The notes beneath the pieces are model-generated. The model worked only from the letters and a program-made list of their open reading frames with translations, was not told where the DNA came from and did not search any database. Shown here piece after piece: positions 27,215 through 35,943 of a stretch of 64,000 bases of DNA. Both the position numbers and the translations under genes were made by a program. The stretch's first letter is position 1. Each line of letters begins with the position of its first letter. This stretch comes from BOG-908 sp963850605 (GTDB taxonomy: Bacteria > Pseudomonadota > Alphaproteobacteria > Acetobacterales > Acetobacteraceae), in assembly GCA_963850605.1 (NCBI GenBank), contig CAWKLX010000007.1, positions 1-64,000 on the forward strand. The letters run 5' to 3'.

Positions 27215-28455
27215 CAGCGATCAACCTCGCCGAATACCAGGTCGATGGACCCGATGATCGCGACGGTATCGGCCAGCATGTGACCCTTGCTCATTACCTC
27301 GATGGCCTGGAGATGAGAGAAGCCGGTCGGGCGTATCTTGCAGCGATAGGGCTTGTTCGTGCCGTCCGCTACGAGATAGACGCCGAACTCGCCTTTCGGG
27401 CTTTCGATGGCCGTGTATGTGGCGCCGGCGGGCACGTGAAAGCCTTCCGTGTAGAGCTTGAAGTGATGGATCAGGGCCTCCATCGACCGCTTCATGTCCT
27501 CCCGCCGTGGCGGGGTGAATTTCCGGTCGTCGATCTTGACCGGACCGGGCTTCATCGCTTCCACGCATTGGCGGATGATCTTCACGCTTTCCCGCATCTC
27601 GATCATGCGCACGAGGTAGCGGTCGAAGCAGTCGCCGTGACGTGCCACGGGCACGTCGAACTGCACGCGATCATACATCGCATAGGGCTGAGATTTTCTG
27701 AGATCCCAAGGCACGCCGCTTGCGCGCAAATTGGGCCCTGTAAAGCCCCAGGCCAATGCCTGCTCAGCCGACATGACGCCGATATCGACGGTGCGCTGCT
27801 TCCAGATGCGGTTTTCGGTGAGCAAGTTCCACAAATCGTCGATGAACTTCGGAAAATTCTCGCTCCACGACCAGATCCGGTCGGTGAGGCCGGCGGGAAG
27901 ATCCTTGGCGACGCCGCCCGGGCGGTAGTAGTTCGCGTGCAGACGGGCGCCGGACGCAGCCTCGTAAAACTCCATCAGTTTTTCGCGTTCCTCATAGCCC
28001 CACAGCGAGGGGCTGAGCGCGCCGACATCGAGCGCGTAGGAGGTGATATTGAGCAGGTGGTTGAGGATACGCGTGATCTCGTCGAACATCGTGCGTATCC
28101 ACAGCGCCCGCTCGGGCGGAGTGATGGACAGCAGCTTTTCCGTCGCGAGGACGAATGTGTGCTCCATGCACATCGGCGAGACGTAATCCAGGCGGTCGAA
28201 ATACGGCACGTTCTGAATGTAGGTGCGGCTTTCGATCAGTTTTTCGGTGCCACGATGCAACAAGCCGATATGCGGATCGGCACGCGCCACCACTTCGCCA
28301 TCCATCTCCAGCACGAGGCGCAGCACCCCGTGGGCCGCCGGGTGTTGGGGGCCGAAATTGATCGCGTGGCTGTCGATCTGCACGGTCTTGTATGTACTTG
28401 CCGCCGCCTGGTCGGCCGGCAGTGGCGTACTCGCATGATTTTCGAAATCGGCCAT
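27214..28455 (-). CDS. nuoD: NADH-quinone oxidoreductase subunit D
   Basis: 49-kDa subunit lining the quinone site, related to the large subunit of NiFe hydrogenases but without metal-ligating cysteines. 413 residues with FGPQHPAAHGVLRLVLEMDG, PYFDRLDYVSPMCMEH and the C-terminal SIDLVFGEVDR. ATG 28455 (MADFENH) follows the nuoC stop by five bases; upstream in-frame starts lie inside nuoC. NuoC and NuoD are separate genes here, unlike the fused E. coli NuoCD. Confidence 0.95.
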   Translation of the reverse strand: MADFENHASTPLPADQAAASTYKTVQIDSHAINFGPQHPAAHGVLRLVLEMDGEVVARADPHIGLLHRGTEKLIESRTYIQNVPYFDRLDYVSPMCMEHTFVLATEKLLSITPPERALWIRTMFDEITRILNHLLNITSYALDVGALSPSLWGYEEREKLMEFYEAASGARLHANYYRPGGVAKDLPAGLTDRIWSWSENFPKFIDDLWNLLTENRIWKQRTVDIGVMSAEQALAWGFTGPNLRASGVPWDLRKSQPYAMYDRVQFDVPVARHGDCFDRYLVRMIEMRESVKIIRQCVEAMKPGPVKIDDRKFTPPRREDMKRSMEALIHHFKLYTEGFHVPAGATYTAIESPKGEFGVYLVADGTNKPYRCKIRPTGFSHLQAIEVMSKGHMLADTVAIIGSIDLVFGEVDR

Positions 28456-28460
28456 GTCGT

Positions 28461-29120
28461 TCAAGGCTTTGCCGCCTCGCCCGGGCCAACGCCGTCCAGC
28501 GCCAAGCGAGTCACATGCGCCTTCTCGTCGCCTGGCAAGGTCGTCATGCCCTCCCAAGGCGACAGAAAGCGAAAATCGCGAAAATCCTGCGTCAGCTTGA
28601 CTGGTTCATTGATCACCTGCTTGCGATCCTCGTCGTACCGGACCTCGACATAGCCGGTGAGGGGAAAATCCTTGCGCAGCGGGTGCCCCTCGAAACCGTA
28701 ATCCGTGACGATGCGACGGTGATCTGCCAGACCCGCGAATTTGACGCCGAACAAATCCCAGCACTCGCGTTCCCACCACGTAGCGCAGGGCCAAAGGTTC
28801 GAGACCGACGGCACCGGCGTCACCTCGTCCGTGGTCACGATCACGCGCAGCCGGTGGTTCAACGAGACGCTAAGCAGGTTGTACACAACGTCGAACCGCT
28901 GGGCGCGCATCGGCCAGTCCACGCCGCAGACATCGATCAGTTGTTCGCACGAAAAGCGCGGGTCATCGCGCAGCACGGTCAGGACGTCGAGCAGCATGTC
29001 GCGCGACACATGCGCCACAAGCTCTCCGCTTTCCAATCCGGCACGCGCCACGCCTGGCACAGAGGTCGCCACCTGCAAGGCGAGCGCCGAACCGCGCGCT
29101 GTGACAGTCAGGTCAGCCAC
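28461..29120 (-). CDS. nuoC: NADH-quinone oxidoreductase subunit C
   Basis: 30-kDa peripheral-arm subunit, 219 residues. The family signature is complete: WWERECWDLFGVKFAGLADH followed by GHPLRKDFPLTGYVEVRYD. A GTG start at 29120 overlaps the end of nuoB by eight bases and gives the normal length; no ATG fits the conserved N-terminus. Confidence 0.93.
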   Translation of the reverse strand: MADLTVTARGSALALQVATSVPGVARAGLESGELVAHVSRDMLLDVLTVLRDDPRFSCEQLIDVCGVDWPMRAQRFDVVYNLLSVSLNHRLRVIVTTDEVTPVPSVSNLWPCATWWERECWDLFGVKFAGLADHRRIVTDYGFEGHPLRKDFPLTGYVEVRYDEDRKQVINEPVKLTQDFRDFRFLSPWEGMTTLPGDEKAHVTRLALDGVGPGEAAKP

Positions 29121-29688
29121 GCAGGATTGTCCCCGTGCGACGGATTTTCTTTTGCAGCTGCAGAATGCCGTATACCAGGGCCTCCGCCGTGGGCGGACAC
29201 CCGGGCACATACACGTCCACCGGCACGATACGGTCGCAGCCGCGCACCACCGAATACGAATAATGATAGTATCCACCACCATTCGCACAGCTGCCCATGC
29301 TGATCACCCAGCGTGGCTCCGACATCTGGTCGTACACGCGGCGCAACGCAGGGGCCATCTTGTTGGTCAGCGTGCCGGCCACGATCATCACGTCGCTCTG
29401 CCGCGGCGATCCGCGCGGGAAGATGCCGAACCGGTCGAGATCGTAGCGCGGCATGTAGGCGTGGATCATCTCCACGGCACAGCACGCCAGCCCGAATGTC
29501 ATCGGCCAAAGACTTCCGGTGCGACCCCAATTGATCAGCTTGTCGAGCTGGGCGACGACAAAACCCTTATCGGCTATTTCGCCGGTGATACCGCGCACCA
29601 CCGAATCCTGCGCCTCGCCGGGCGGCAGCCCGTCACGGTTCCAGGCGACCTTCTCGCCCGTCGCCATGTCGGTTGCGGTCACGCTCAT
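29113..29688 (-). CDS. nuoB: NADH-quinone oxidoreductase subunit B
   Basis: Peripheral-arm subunit carrying terminal cluster N2. 191 residues; the four cluster ligands are the adjacent cysteines 69-70 in FGLACCAVEMI, Cys134 in MGSCANGGGYYHYSYS and Cys164 in YVPGCPPTAEA. It starts three bases after the nuoA stop. Confidence 0.95.
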   Translation of the reverse strand: MSVTATDMATGEKVAWNRDGLPPGEAQDSVVRGITGEIADKGFVVAQLDKLINWGRTGSLWPMTFGLACCAVEMIHAYMPRYDLDRFGIFPRGSPRQSDVMIVAGTLTNKMAPALRRVYDQMSEPRWVISMGSCANGGGYYHYSYSVVRGCDRIVPVDVYVPGCPPTAEALVYGILQLQKKIRRTGTILRG

Positions 29689-29691
29689 TGT

Positions 29692-30057
29692 CTACTCCCA
29701 CTCAAGTGCGCCGCGGCGCCACTCGTAGATAAAACCGACGGTCAGAACGGCAAGGAAGCCGATCATCGACCAGAAGCCCAGCACACCGATGCGTGACAGG
29801 CTGATTGCCCAGGGGAACAGAAACGCCACCTCCAAATCGAAGATGATGAACAGGATCGCGACCAGGTAAAAACGCACATCGAAGCGTCGCCGCGCGTCGT
29901 CGAATGGCTCGAACCCACATTCGTAAGCCGACAGCTTCGCCGCATACGGTTTCTGACGCGCCGCGAGCAGGGAACCACCGATCATGGCCGACGCAATTGC
30001 GCCGGCGATGCCGAGAAAAACCAGGATCGGAAAATAATTGGCCAATATCGGCTGCAT
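29692..30057 (-). CDS. nuoA: NADH-quinone oxidoreductase subunit A
   Basis: Small membrane subunit of complex I, 121 residues and three helices. The loop SAYECGFEPFDDARRRFDVR and helix FYLVAILFIIFDLEVAFLF are conserved. ATG 30057 (MQPILANYF) is the family start; the longer open frame upstream runs through the tRNA-Asp gene. First gene of the 14-gene nuo operon; its promoter should lie between here and the tRNA at 30149. Confidence 0.94.
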   Translation of the reverse strand: MQPILANYFPILVFLGIAGAIASAMIGGSLLAARQKPYAAKLSAYECGFEPFDDARRRFDVRFYLVAILFIIFDLEVAFLFPWAISLSRIGVLGFWSMIGFLAVLTVGFIYEWRRGALEWE

Positions 30058-30148
30058 GGCGATCCCGCGACAAAACGCGGCGCCCGAGTGCAGCCGCAGT
30101 GCATGTGGCTGGGACCATACGCCCGCGGGCCACGAGGGCCAAGGGGGA

Positions 30149-30225
<77 letters not shown>

Positions 30226-30415
30226 GTGGTCCGCGGCAGGCGCCCCCTCTAAGGTTGAGGCTGCCGGGCGTCAAGTCAGGGTTCAGGAGCCAGTCATCAG
30301 TCGACCAATAATACCTTGTCGGATGCCTGGCAGCTCAATCCCGAAACCCAGAGTGTGGGCCGGTCGCATTGGCTCACGGACCAAGCTCCAGCTTAATGTT
30401 TTGGCGAGCACCTTT

Positions 30416-30445
30416 GTCCGACCGAACGATACCATTGGGTCGGAC
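30416..30445. terminator. Hairpin between tRNA-Val and tRNA-Asp
   Basis: GTCCGACC (30416-30423) and GGTCGGAC (30438-30445) form a perfect 8-bp stem with a 14-base loop, 25 bases downstream of the tRNA-Val 3' end on the minus strand. There is no T-run. It may stop or help process the hup-tRNA transcript. The rest of the 30226-30469 gap shows no gene. Confidence 0.4.
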
Positions 30446-30469
30446 GATGCCCGAGTTGCTGACGCCTGA

Positions 30470-30544
30470 TGGTGGGCGGTGACGGGATCGAACCGCCGGC
30501 CAACTCGGTGTAAACGAGCCGCTCTACCTCTGAGCTAACCGCCC
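30470..30544 (-). tRNA. tRNA-Val (TAC)
   Basis: 75 bases including encoded CCA. Acceptor stem GGGCGGT pairs with ACCGCCC. The anticodon stem GCTCG/CGAGT encloses TTTACAC, anticodon TAC. T-arm CGGCGGTTCGATCCCGTC. Its 5' end is one base from the stop codon of the HU gene, so it is probably cut from the same transcript. Confidence 0.96.
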
Positions 30545-30545
30545 C

Positions 30546-30980
30546 CTACTCGTGCCCGGGCTGCGCCTCTTCAGGCTTACCCCGGCCAGTGTCAACGGGC
30601 GTATGCGCAACCAATTCGCGCAGCCCCTTGCCGGCGCGGAAGCGTACGGATTTGCTTTGCGGCACATCGATCTCGGCCCCGGTGCGGGGATCGCGGCCCT
30701 TGCCGGCCTTGCGCTCGCTGACGCTGAATGCGCCGAAGCCCAGGACGCGAACCTCTTTGCCGCTCTTGAGCGAGCTGCTCATGGTTTCGAACACAGCCTC
30801 CACTGCCGCCAGCGCCTTGGCGCGCGGCAGGCCGGTCTTCTCCGTCACCGCGCCCACCAGCTTCTGCCGGTTGAACACCCGGTCGGAACGGCCCGCTGCG
30901 GTGTCCTCCGTCTCGTCCAGCCCGGTATGACCCCCAGTCTCGGCCGCCTCTTCCTCGTGCGGTTCGTTGATGTCGTCCAT
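30546..30980 (-). CDS. hup: HU-family DNA-binding protein with acidic N-terminal extension
   Basis: Nucleoid-associated protein. The C-terminal ~105 residues are a classical HU/IHF fold: FNRQKLVGAVTEKTGLPRAK, VRVLGFGAFSVSERKAGKGR and RTGAEIDVPQSKSVRFRAGK (DNA-binding arms). In front are about 35 residues rich in Glu and Asp (MDDINEPHEEEAAETGG...). ATG 30980 has AAGGG eight bases upstream, which supports translation of the extension; a GTG at 30878 would give a standard-length HU but has no clear ribosome-binding site. Position between lon and nuoA next to tRNA genes is the usual alphaproteobacterial place for hupB. Confidence 0.85.
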   Translation of the reverse strand: MDDINEPHEEEAAETGGHTGLDETEDTAAGRSDRVFNRQKLVGAVTEKTGLPRAKALAAVEAVFETMSSSLKSGKEVRVLGFGAFSVSERKAGKGRDPRTGAEIDVPQSKSVRFRAGKGLRELVAHTPVDTGRGKPEEAQPGHE

Positions 30981-31091
30981 GATCAAGCCCTTCATAGTGG
31001 GGTGGGTTCATGCCGCGCGGGCACTCGACCGGGCCAAGCGACGAAGCCTGCCGACTGCGGCACACCTCTCACACCCCACGGGTGAAGTCAA

Positions 31092-31132
31092 CAAAAAGCC
31101 CGGAAATCCGCCATTTTCGGCGGATCCGGGCT
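31092..31132 (-). terminator. Rho-independent terminator of lon
   Basis: Sixteen bases past the lon stop codon, AGCCCGGATCCGCC pairs with GGCGGATTTCCGGGCT around a short loop, followed on the minus strand by TTTTT. A textbook intrinsic terminator separating lon from hup. Confidence 0.88.
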
Positions 31133-31148
31133 GCTTGTTGGCGGTCGG

Positions 31149-33563
31149 TTAGTGCGGAAGGAGGGCTGGCACCGGCTCGGCCACCGGCTGCGCGATTGCC
31201 TCGGGCGGTTCTTCCCACTCGATCGGCTCGGGCCGACGCACGAGCGCTTGCCCAATGACTTCATCGACGTGGCTGACCGGGACCAGTGTCAGCGCCCGCT
31301 TCACGTTGTCCGGTATCTCGGCCAGATCCTTCTCATTGTCCTTAGGGAAGAACACGGTCGCGATCCCGGCCCGCAACGCGGCGAGCAGCTTCTCCTTCAG
31401 CCCGCCGATCGGCAGCACCCGGCCGCGCAGCGTGATCTCGCCGGTCATCGCCACGTCACGCCGCACCGGTATGCCGGTCAGCACGCTGACGATGCTGGTG
31501 GCCATCGCCACGCCGGCGGACGGGCCGTCCTTGGGGGTCGCACCTTCCGGCACGTGCACGTGGATGTCCCGTTTCTCGAACAGGGTCGGCTTGATGCCAA
31601 AGGTGATCGATCGGCTGCGCACGTAGGACAGGGCCGCCGTCACGCTTTCCTGCATGACGTCGCCCAGCTTACCGGTGTGCTGCACCTTACCCTTGCCGGG
31701 CACCATCACGCTTTCGATGGTCAGGATCTCGCCGCCCACTTCGGTCCAGGCCAGGCCTGTCACGACACCGACCATGTCCTCGCTCTCGGTCTCGCCGTAG
31801 CGGAAGCGGCGGATGCCGGCATATTTCTCCAGATTCTTGAGCGTGATGACGACTTTCTTCGACTTCTTGGTCACGATCTCCTTCACCGCCTTACGGGCCA
31901 GGTTGGCCAGCTCGCGCTCCAGGTTCCGCACGCCGGCTTCCCGCGTGTAGGTGCGGATCAGGTCGCGCAACGCATCGTCGCTGATCGACCATTCGTCCGT
32001 CTTCAGCCCGTGCGCCTCGCCCTGCTTCGCCAGCAGGTGGCGCCGCGCGATCTGGAGCTTCTCATCCTCCGTATAGCCGGAGATCCTGATGATCTCCATG
32101 CGATCGAGCAAAGGCTGCGGCATGCGGAGGCTGTTTGCCGTCGTAACAAACATGACGTCGGAGAGGTCGTAATCGACCTCCAGGTAGTGATCGGCGAAGG
32201 TTGCGTTCTGCTCGGGATCGAGCACCTCCAGAAGCGCGCTGGTGGGGTCGCCGCGCCAGTCCTGGCCCAGCTTGTCGATTTCGTCGAGCAGGAACAAGGG
32301 ATTGCTGGTCTTGGCCTTCTTCATGCCCTGGATCACCTTGCCGGGCATGGACCCGATATAGGTGCGCCGGTGGCCACGTATCTCTGCCTCGTCCCGCACG
32401 CCGCCCAGCGACATGCGAACGAAACTACGGCCCGTGGCATTGGCGACCGACTTGCCGAGCGAGGTCTTGCCGACGCCGGGCGGTCCGACCAGACACAGGA
32501 TCGGTCCGCGCACCTTCGGGCTGCGCGCCTGCACTGCCAGGTATTCGAGGATGCGCTCCTTTACCTTTTCAAGACCGAAATGGTCAGCATCCAGCACGCG
32601 CTCGGCTTCGATCACGTCGCGGCTAATCTTGCTGCGCTTCTTCCACGGTATCGACAGCACCCAGTCGAGATAGTTGCGCACCACGGTCGCCTCGGCGCTC
32701 ATCGGGCTCATCGTCCGCAGCTTCTTCAGCTCGGCCAGACACTTTTCCCGGGCTTCCTTGGTCAGCCTGGTCTTCTTGATCTTGTCCTCGAGCTCGGCCG
32801 TCTCGTCCTTGCCGTCCTCGCCTTCGCCCAACTCCTTCTGGATCGCCTTGAGCTGCTCGTTGAGGTAGTACTCGCGCTGGGTCTTCTCCATCTGGCGCTT
32901 CACGCGGTTGCGGATGCGCTTTTCGACCTGCAGCACGCCGATCTCGGATTCCATGTGACCGAATACGCGCTCCAGCCGCTCATTGACGGGCGCGTTCTCC
33001 AGCAGTTCCTGTTTCTCGCTGATCTTCAGATTCAGATGGCTGGCGATGGTGTCGGCCAGCTTGGAGGGCTCCTCGATCTGGTTGAGCGAAACCAGCACTT
33101 CCGGCGCGATCTTCTTGTTCAGCTTGATGTATTGCTCGAACTGGCCGACCACGGTGCGGCCCAGCGCCTCCAAATCCTTCGCGTCGGCGGCCTGGTCGGG
33201 CACTTCCTCGACATAGGCTTCGAAATAGGCCTCGGTCTCCTTGAACGCGGTCACGCGCGCACGCCGTCCGCCTTCCACCAGAACCTTCACCGTGCCGTCC
33301 GGCAGTTTCAGCAATTGCAGGATCGTGGACACCGTGCCGACGCGATAGATGTCGTCGGCGGACGGGTCGTCCTGCGCCGCGTTCTTCTGGGCGACGAGCA
33401 GGATCTGCTTGTCGTCTTTCATCACCGCTTCCAGCGCGCGCACGGATTTCTCGCGCCCTACGAAAAGCGGCACGATCATATGCGGGAAGACGACGATGTC
33501 GCGCAGCGGGAGCACCGCCAGCGTGTCGCCGGCTGGAACTGCCTGCTTCTTTCTTTCAGCCAT
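31149..33563 (-). CDS. lon: ATP-dependent protease Lon
   Basis: Cytoplasmic AAA+ serine protease degrading misfolded and regulatory proteins. 804 residues: N-terminal substrate domain, coiled coil (KRQMEKTQREYYLNEQLKAI), Walker A GPPGVGKT, Walker B LFLLDEIDK, arginine-finger region and the protease domain with catalytic Ser in DGPSAGVAMAT and Lys in GGLKEKLLAALRAG. ATG 33563 is preceded by a strong AAGGAGG with 8-base spacing; the in-frame TTG further upstream overlaps that site and is rejected. Flanked by clpX and hup. Confidence 0.96.
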   Translation of the reverse strand: MAERKKQAVPAGDTLAVLPLRDIVVFPHMIVPLFVGREKSVRALEAVMKDDKQILLVAQKNAAQDDPSADDIYRVGTVSTILQLLKLPDGTVKVLVEGGRRARVTAFKETEAYFEAYVEEVPDQAADAKDLEALGRTVVGQFEQYIKLNKKIAPEVLVSLNQIEEPSKLADTIASHLNLKISEKQELLENAPVNERLERVFGHMESEIGVLQVEKRIRNRVKRQMEKTQREYYLNEQLKAIQKELGEGEDGKDETAELEDKIKKTRLTKEAREKCLAELKKLRTMSPMSAEATVVRNYLDWVLSIPWKKRSKISRDVIEAERVLDADHFGLEKVKERILEYLAVQARSPKVRGPILCLVGPPGVGKTSLGKSVANATGRSFVRMSLGGVRDEAEIRGHRRTYIGSMPGKVIQGMKKAKTSNPLFLLDEIDKLGQDWRGDPTSALLEVLDPEQNATFADHYLEVDYDLSDVMFVTTANSLRMPQPLLDRMEIIRISGYTEDEKLQIARRHLLAKQGEAHGLKTDEWSISDDALRDLIRTYTREAGVRNLERELANLARKAVKEIVTKKSKKVVITLKNLEKYAGIRRFRYGETESEDMVGVVTGLAWTEVGGEILTIESVMVPGKGKVQHTGKLGDVMQESVTAALSYVRSRSITFGIKPTLFEKRDIHVHVPEGATPKDGPSAGVAMATSIVSVLTGIPVRRDVAMTGEITLRGRVLPIGGLKEKLLAALRAGIATVFFPKDNEKDLAEIPDNVKRALTLVPVSHVDEVIGQALVRRPEPIEWEEPPEAIAQPVAEPVPALLPH

Positions 33564-33686
33564 TAAAAAGACCTCCTTCAAGGACAGTCAGGAGCGCGAT
33601 TCGCCCAAATTGGCACGCAACGCCTCCGGAACCCATGGCGGATTGTGTATCGAACGATGGCACGAAAGCCGCCGCGTTCGGTCACC

Positions 33687-33717
33687 GCCCGATATCGGGC
33701 CGCAAACCCTGGTTTGC
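33687..33717. terminator. Two tandem perfect palindromes after clpX
   Basis: GCCCGATATCGGGC (33687-33700) is a perfect 14-bp palindrome; immediately beside it GCAAACC-CT-GGTTTGC (33702-33717) forms a 7-bp hairpin whose last base touches the clpX stop codon. No T-run. They may end clpX transcripts or bind a regulator of lon, whose start is 124 bases away. Confidence 0.5.
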
Positions 33718-34985
33718 TAGCCCGCGGCGCCCTCGGCCCGCTCCTTCGAGCGTTCCTTGCTGTAGGTATAAAGCGGGCTGGCCCGGCCCTCCGCCACTTC
33801 GCGATTGATGACCACCTCGTCCACATTGTCGAGCCCGGGCAGCTCGAACATCGTGCCCAGCAGGATCGACTCCATGATGGACCGCAGGCCGCGCGCACCG
33901 GTGCGCCGGGCTATGGCGCGGGTGGACACCGATTTCAGCGCATCGTCCGTGAAGCTCAGCTTCACCCCCTCCATCTCGAACAGCCGGCCATACTGCTTGA
34001 CCAGGGCGTTCTTGGGCTTGGTCAAAATCTCCATCAGCGCGGCTTCGTCGAGGTCCTCCAGCGTAGCCACCACCGGCAGGCGCCCGATGAACTCGGGGAT
34101 CAGCCCGAACCTGAGCAAATCCTCCGGTTCCACATCGCGCAGGATGGCGCCGGTCCGACGCTCGTCCGGGTCGCGCACCTCGGCGCCGTAGCCGATTCCC
34201 GACCCCTTGCCGCGGGCGCCAATGATCTTCTCGAGGCCGGCGAAGGCGCCGCCGCAGATGAACAGGATATTGGTCGTATCGACCTGCAAAAACTCCTGTT
34301 GCGGATGCTTGCGGCCACCCTGCGGGGGAACGGAGGCCACCGTTCCCTCCATGATCTTCAGCAGCGCCTGCTGCACGCCCTCCCCGCTCACGTCGCGGGT
34401 AATGCTCGGGTTGTCCGACTTGCGGCTGATCTTGTCGACCTCGTCGATGTAGACGATGCCGCGCTGCGCCCGCTCTACGTTGTAATCGGCTGATTGTAAC
34501 AGTTTCAGGATGATGTTCTCGACATCCTCACCCACATAGCCGGCTTCAGTCAGGGTAGTGGCGTCCGCCATGGTGAACGGCACGTCGAGGATGCGGGCGA
34601 GTGTCTGGGCGAGCAGCGTCTTGCCCGAGCCGGTGGGGCCGACGAGCAGGATGTTGGACTTCGCAATCTCGATATCGTTGTTCTTCTGCGCGTGCGCCAA
34701 CCGTTTGTAATGGTTGTGCACCGCGACCGAGAGCACCTTCTTCGCGTGCGCCTGGCCGATCACGTAGTCGTCCAGGACCCGGCAGATCTCCTTCGGGGTG
34801 GGCACGCCGTCGCGCGCCTTGACGAGGTGAGTTTTGTGCTCCTCGCGGATGATGTCCATGCACAGCTCGACGCACTCGTCGCAGATGAACACGGTGGGAC
34901 CCGCGATCAGCTTGCGCACCTCGTGCTGGGACTTGCCGCAGAACGAGCAGTACAGGGTATTCTTGGTGTCGCCCGACTTGCTCAT
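33717..34985 (-). CDS. clpX: ClpX unfoldase subunit of ClpXP
   Basis: AAA+ hexameric unfoldase that recognises ssrA-tagged and other substrates and feeds them to ClpP. 422 residues. An N-terminal zinc-binding domain has four cysteines (LYCSFCGKS and VFICDECVELC); then Walker A GPTGSGKT, pore loop GYVGEDVE, Walker B YIDEVDK, the IGF-type ClpP-docking loop within GSGIGYGAEV and the arginine-sensor GARGLRSIME. Lies 187 bases downstream of clpP and upstream of lon. Confidence 0.96.
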   Translation of the reverse strand: MSKSGDTKNTLYCSFCGKSQHEVRKLIAGPTVFICDECVELCMDIIREEHKTHLVKARDGVPTPKEICRVLDDYVIGQAHAKKVLSVAVHNHYKRLAHAQKNNDIEIAKSNILLVGPTGSGKTLLAQTLARILDVPFTMADATTLTEAGYVGEDVENIILKLLQSADYNVERAQRGIVYIDEVDKISRKSDNPSITRDVSGEGVQQALLKIMEGTVASVPPQGGRKHPQQEFLQVDTTNILFICGGAFAGLEKIIGARGKGSGIGYGAEVRDPDERRTGAILRDVEPEDLLRFGLIPEFIGRLPVVATLEDLDEAALMEILTKPKNALVKQYGRLFEMEGVKLSFTDDALKSVSTRAIARRTGARGLRSIMESILLGTMFELPGLDNVDEVVINREVAEGRASPLYTYSKERSKERAEGAAG

Positions 34986-35128
34986 GATACGTTGCTCATT
35001 GGGTCTCCTGCCCCGGGCTGACCCGGGGCGACAATCTCAGGATACTACCGCCAGCCTTTCAAAATCGACAAGGCGGGGGCTGGCGGCAGGTCCGTTCACG
35101 TCCCGGGCGTGCCCGGACCAGTAGGATA

Positions 35129-35166
35129 CGGACCGGATTCCGGTCCGGATGCGGGGATGACCCCGC
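35129..35166. promoter_or_regulatory. Two hairpins between clpP and clpX
   Basis: CGGACCGG-ATT-CCGGTCCG (35129-35147) is an 8-bp stem with 3-base loop; GCGGGG-ATGA-CCCCGC (35151-35166) is a 6-bp stem with 4-base loop. They follow the clpP stop by six bases on the minus strand. Without T-runs they could be processing or attenuation structures between the two genes. Confidence 0.45.
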
Positions 35167-35172
35167 ACCGGG

Positions 35173-35832
35173 TCAGACCTTGATAGAGTCGTCGATCATC
35201 GACTGAGGCCGATTTTCCACAACCTGATCGACGAGGCCGAACTCGCGTGCCTCCTCGGCCGACATGTAGCTGTCCCGCTCCAGCTTGGCCTCGATCGCAT
35301 CGAGGGTCTGGCCGGTGTGGCGGACATAGATCTCGTTCAGCCGGTGACGCAGCGTGAGTATCTCGCGCGCCTGAATCTCGATATCGGCGGCCTGGCCCTG
35401 AGCCCCGCCGCTCGGCTGGTGCACCATCACCCGGCTATTCGGCAAGGCGAACCGCTTGTCCTTGGCGCCGGAGCACAGCAGCAGCGACCCCATGGACGCA
35501 GCCTGGCCGATGCAGACGGTGCTGACCGGGCACCTTATATACTGCATCGTGTCGTAGATCGCGAGGCCGGCCGAGACCACGCCGCCGGGGCTATTGATAT
35601 AGAAGAAGATATCCTTGGCCGGGTTCTCGCTCTCAAGGAACAGCAATTGCGCGCAGATCAGCGCGCTCATCTGGTCGAACACGGGCCCGGTGAGGAAAAT
35701 GATCCGCTCCTTCAGCAGGCGCGAATAGATGTCGTACGCCCGCTCGCCGCGCGCGGTCTGCTCGACCACCATCGGCACCAGAGCCTGGGAATAGAATTCG
35801 GCCGGATCGCGATCGAACGGGAAGGCCCTCAT
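35173..35832 (-). CDS. clpP: ClpP protease subunit
   Basis: Serine peptidase of ClpXP/ClpAP, forming the tetradecameric chamber. 219 residues. Catalytic triad in context: Ser in GQAASMGSLLL, His in MVHQPSGGAQG, Asp in the LERDSYMSAEEAREFGLVD region. ATG 35832 (MRAFPFDRDP) is followed by the usual LVPMVVEQTARGERAYDIYS; the longer frame from 35892 adds a non-conserved leader. Downstream of tig, upstream of clpX. Confidence 0.95.
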   Translation of the reverse strand: MRAFPFDRDPAEFYSQALVPMVVEQTARGERAYDIYSRLLKERIIFLTGPVFDQMSALICAQLLFLESENPAKDIFFYINSPGGVVSAGLAIYDTMQYIRCPVSTVCIGQAASMGSLLLCSGAKDKRFALPNSRVMVHQPSGGAQGQAADIEIQAREILTLRHRLNEIYVRHTGQTLDAIEAKLERDSYMSAEEAREFGLVDQVVENRPQSMIDDSIKV

Positions 35833-35943
35833 ACGCACCACACTCCTATCGGCAGACACCGGGTGATCGCAGTCCCGGTGGCGCTCACACATGGGTTTTC
35901 CGGACGCGGGTTCCAGGGCCGGGCGCCGGGCCGGCGTCTTCGC

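Noticed and set aside
31152..33566. 804-codon open frame on the plus strand
   Set aside because: Mirror of lon; composition rich in His, Leu and Arg, with no domain.
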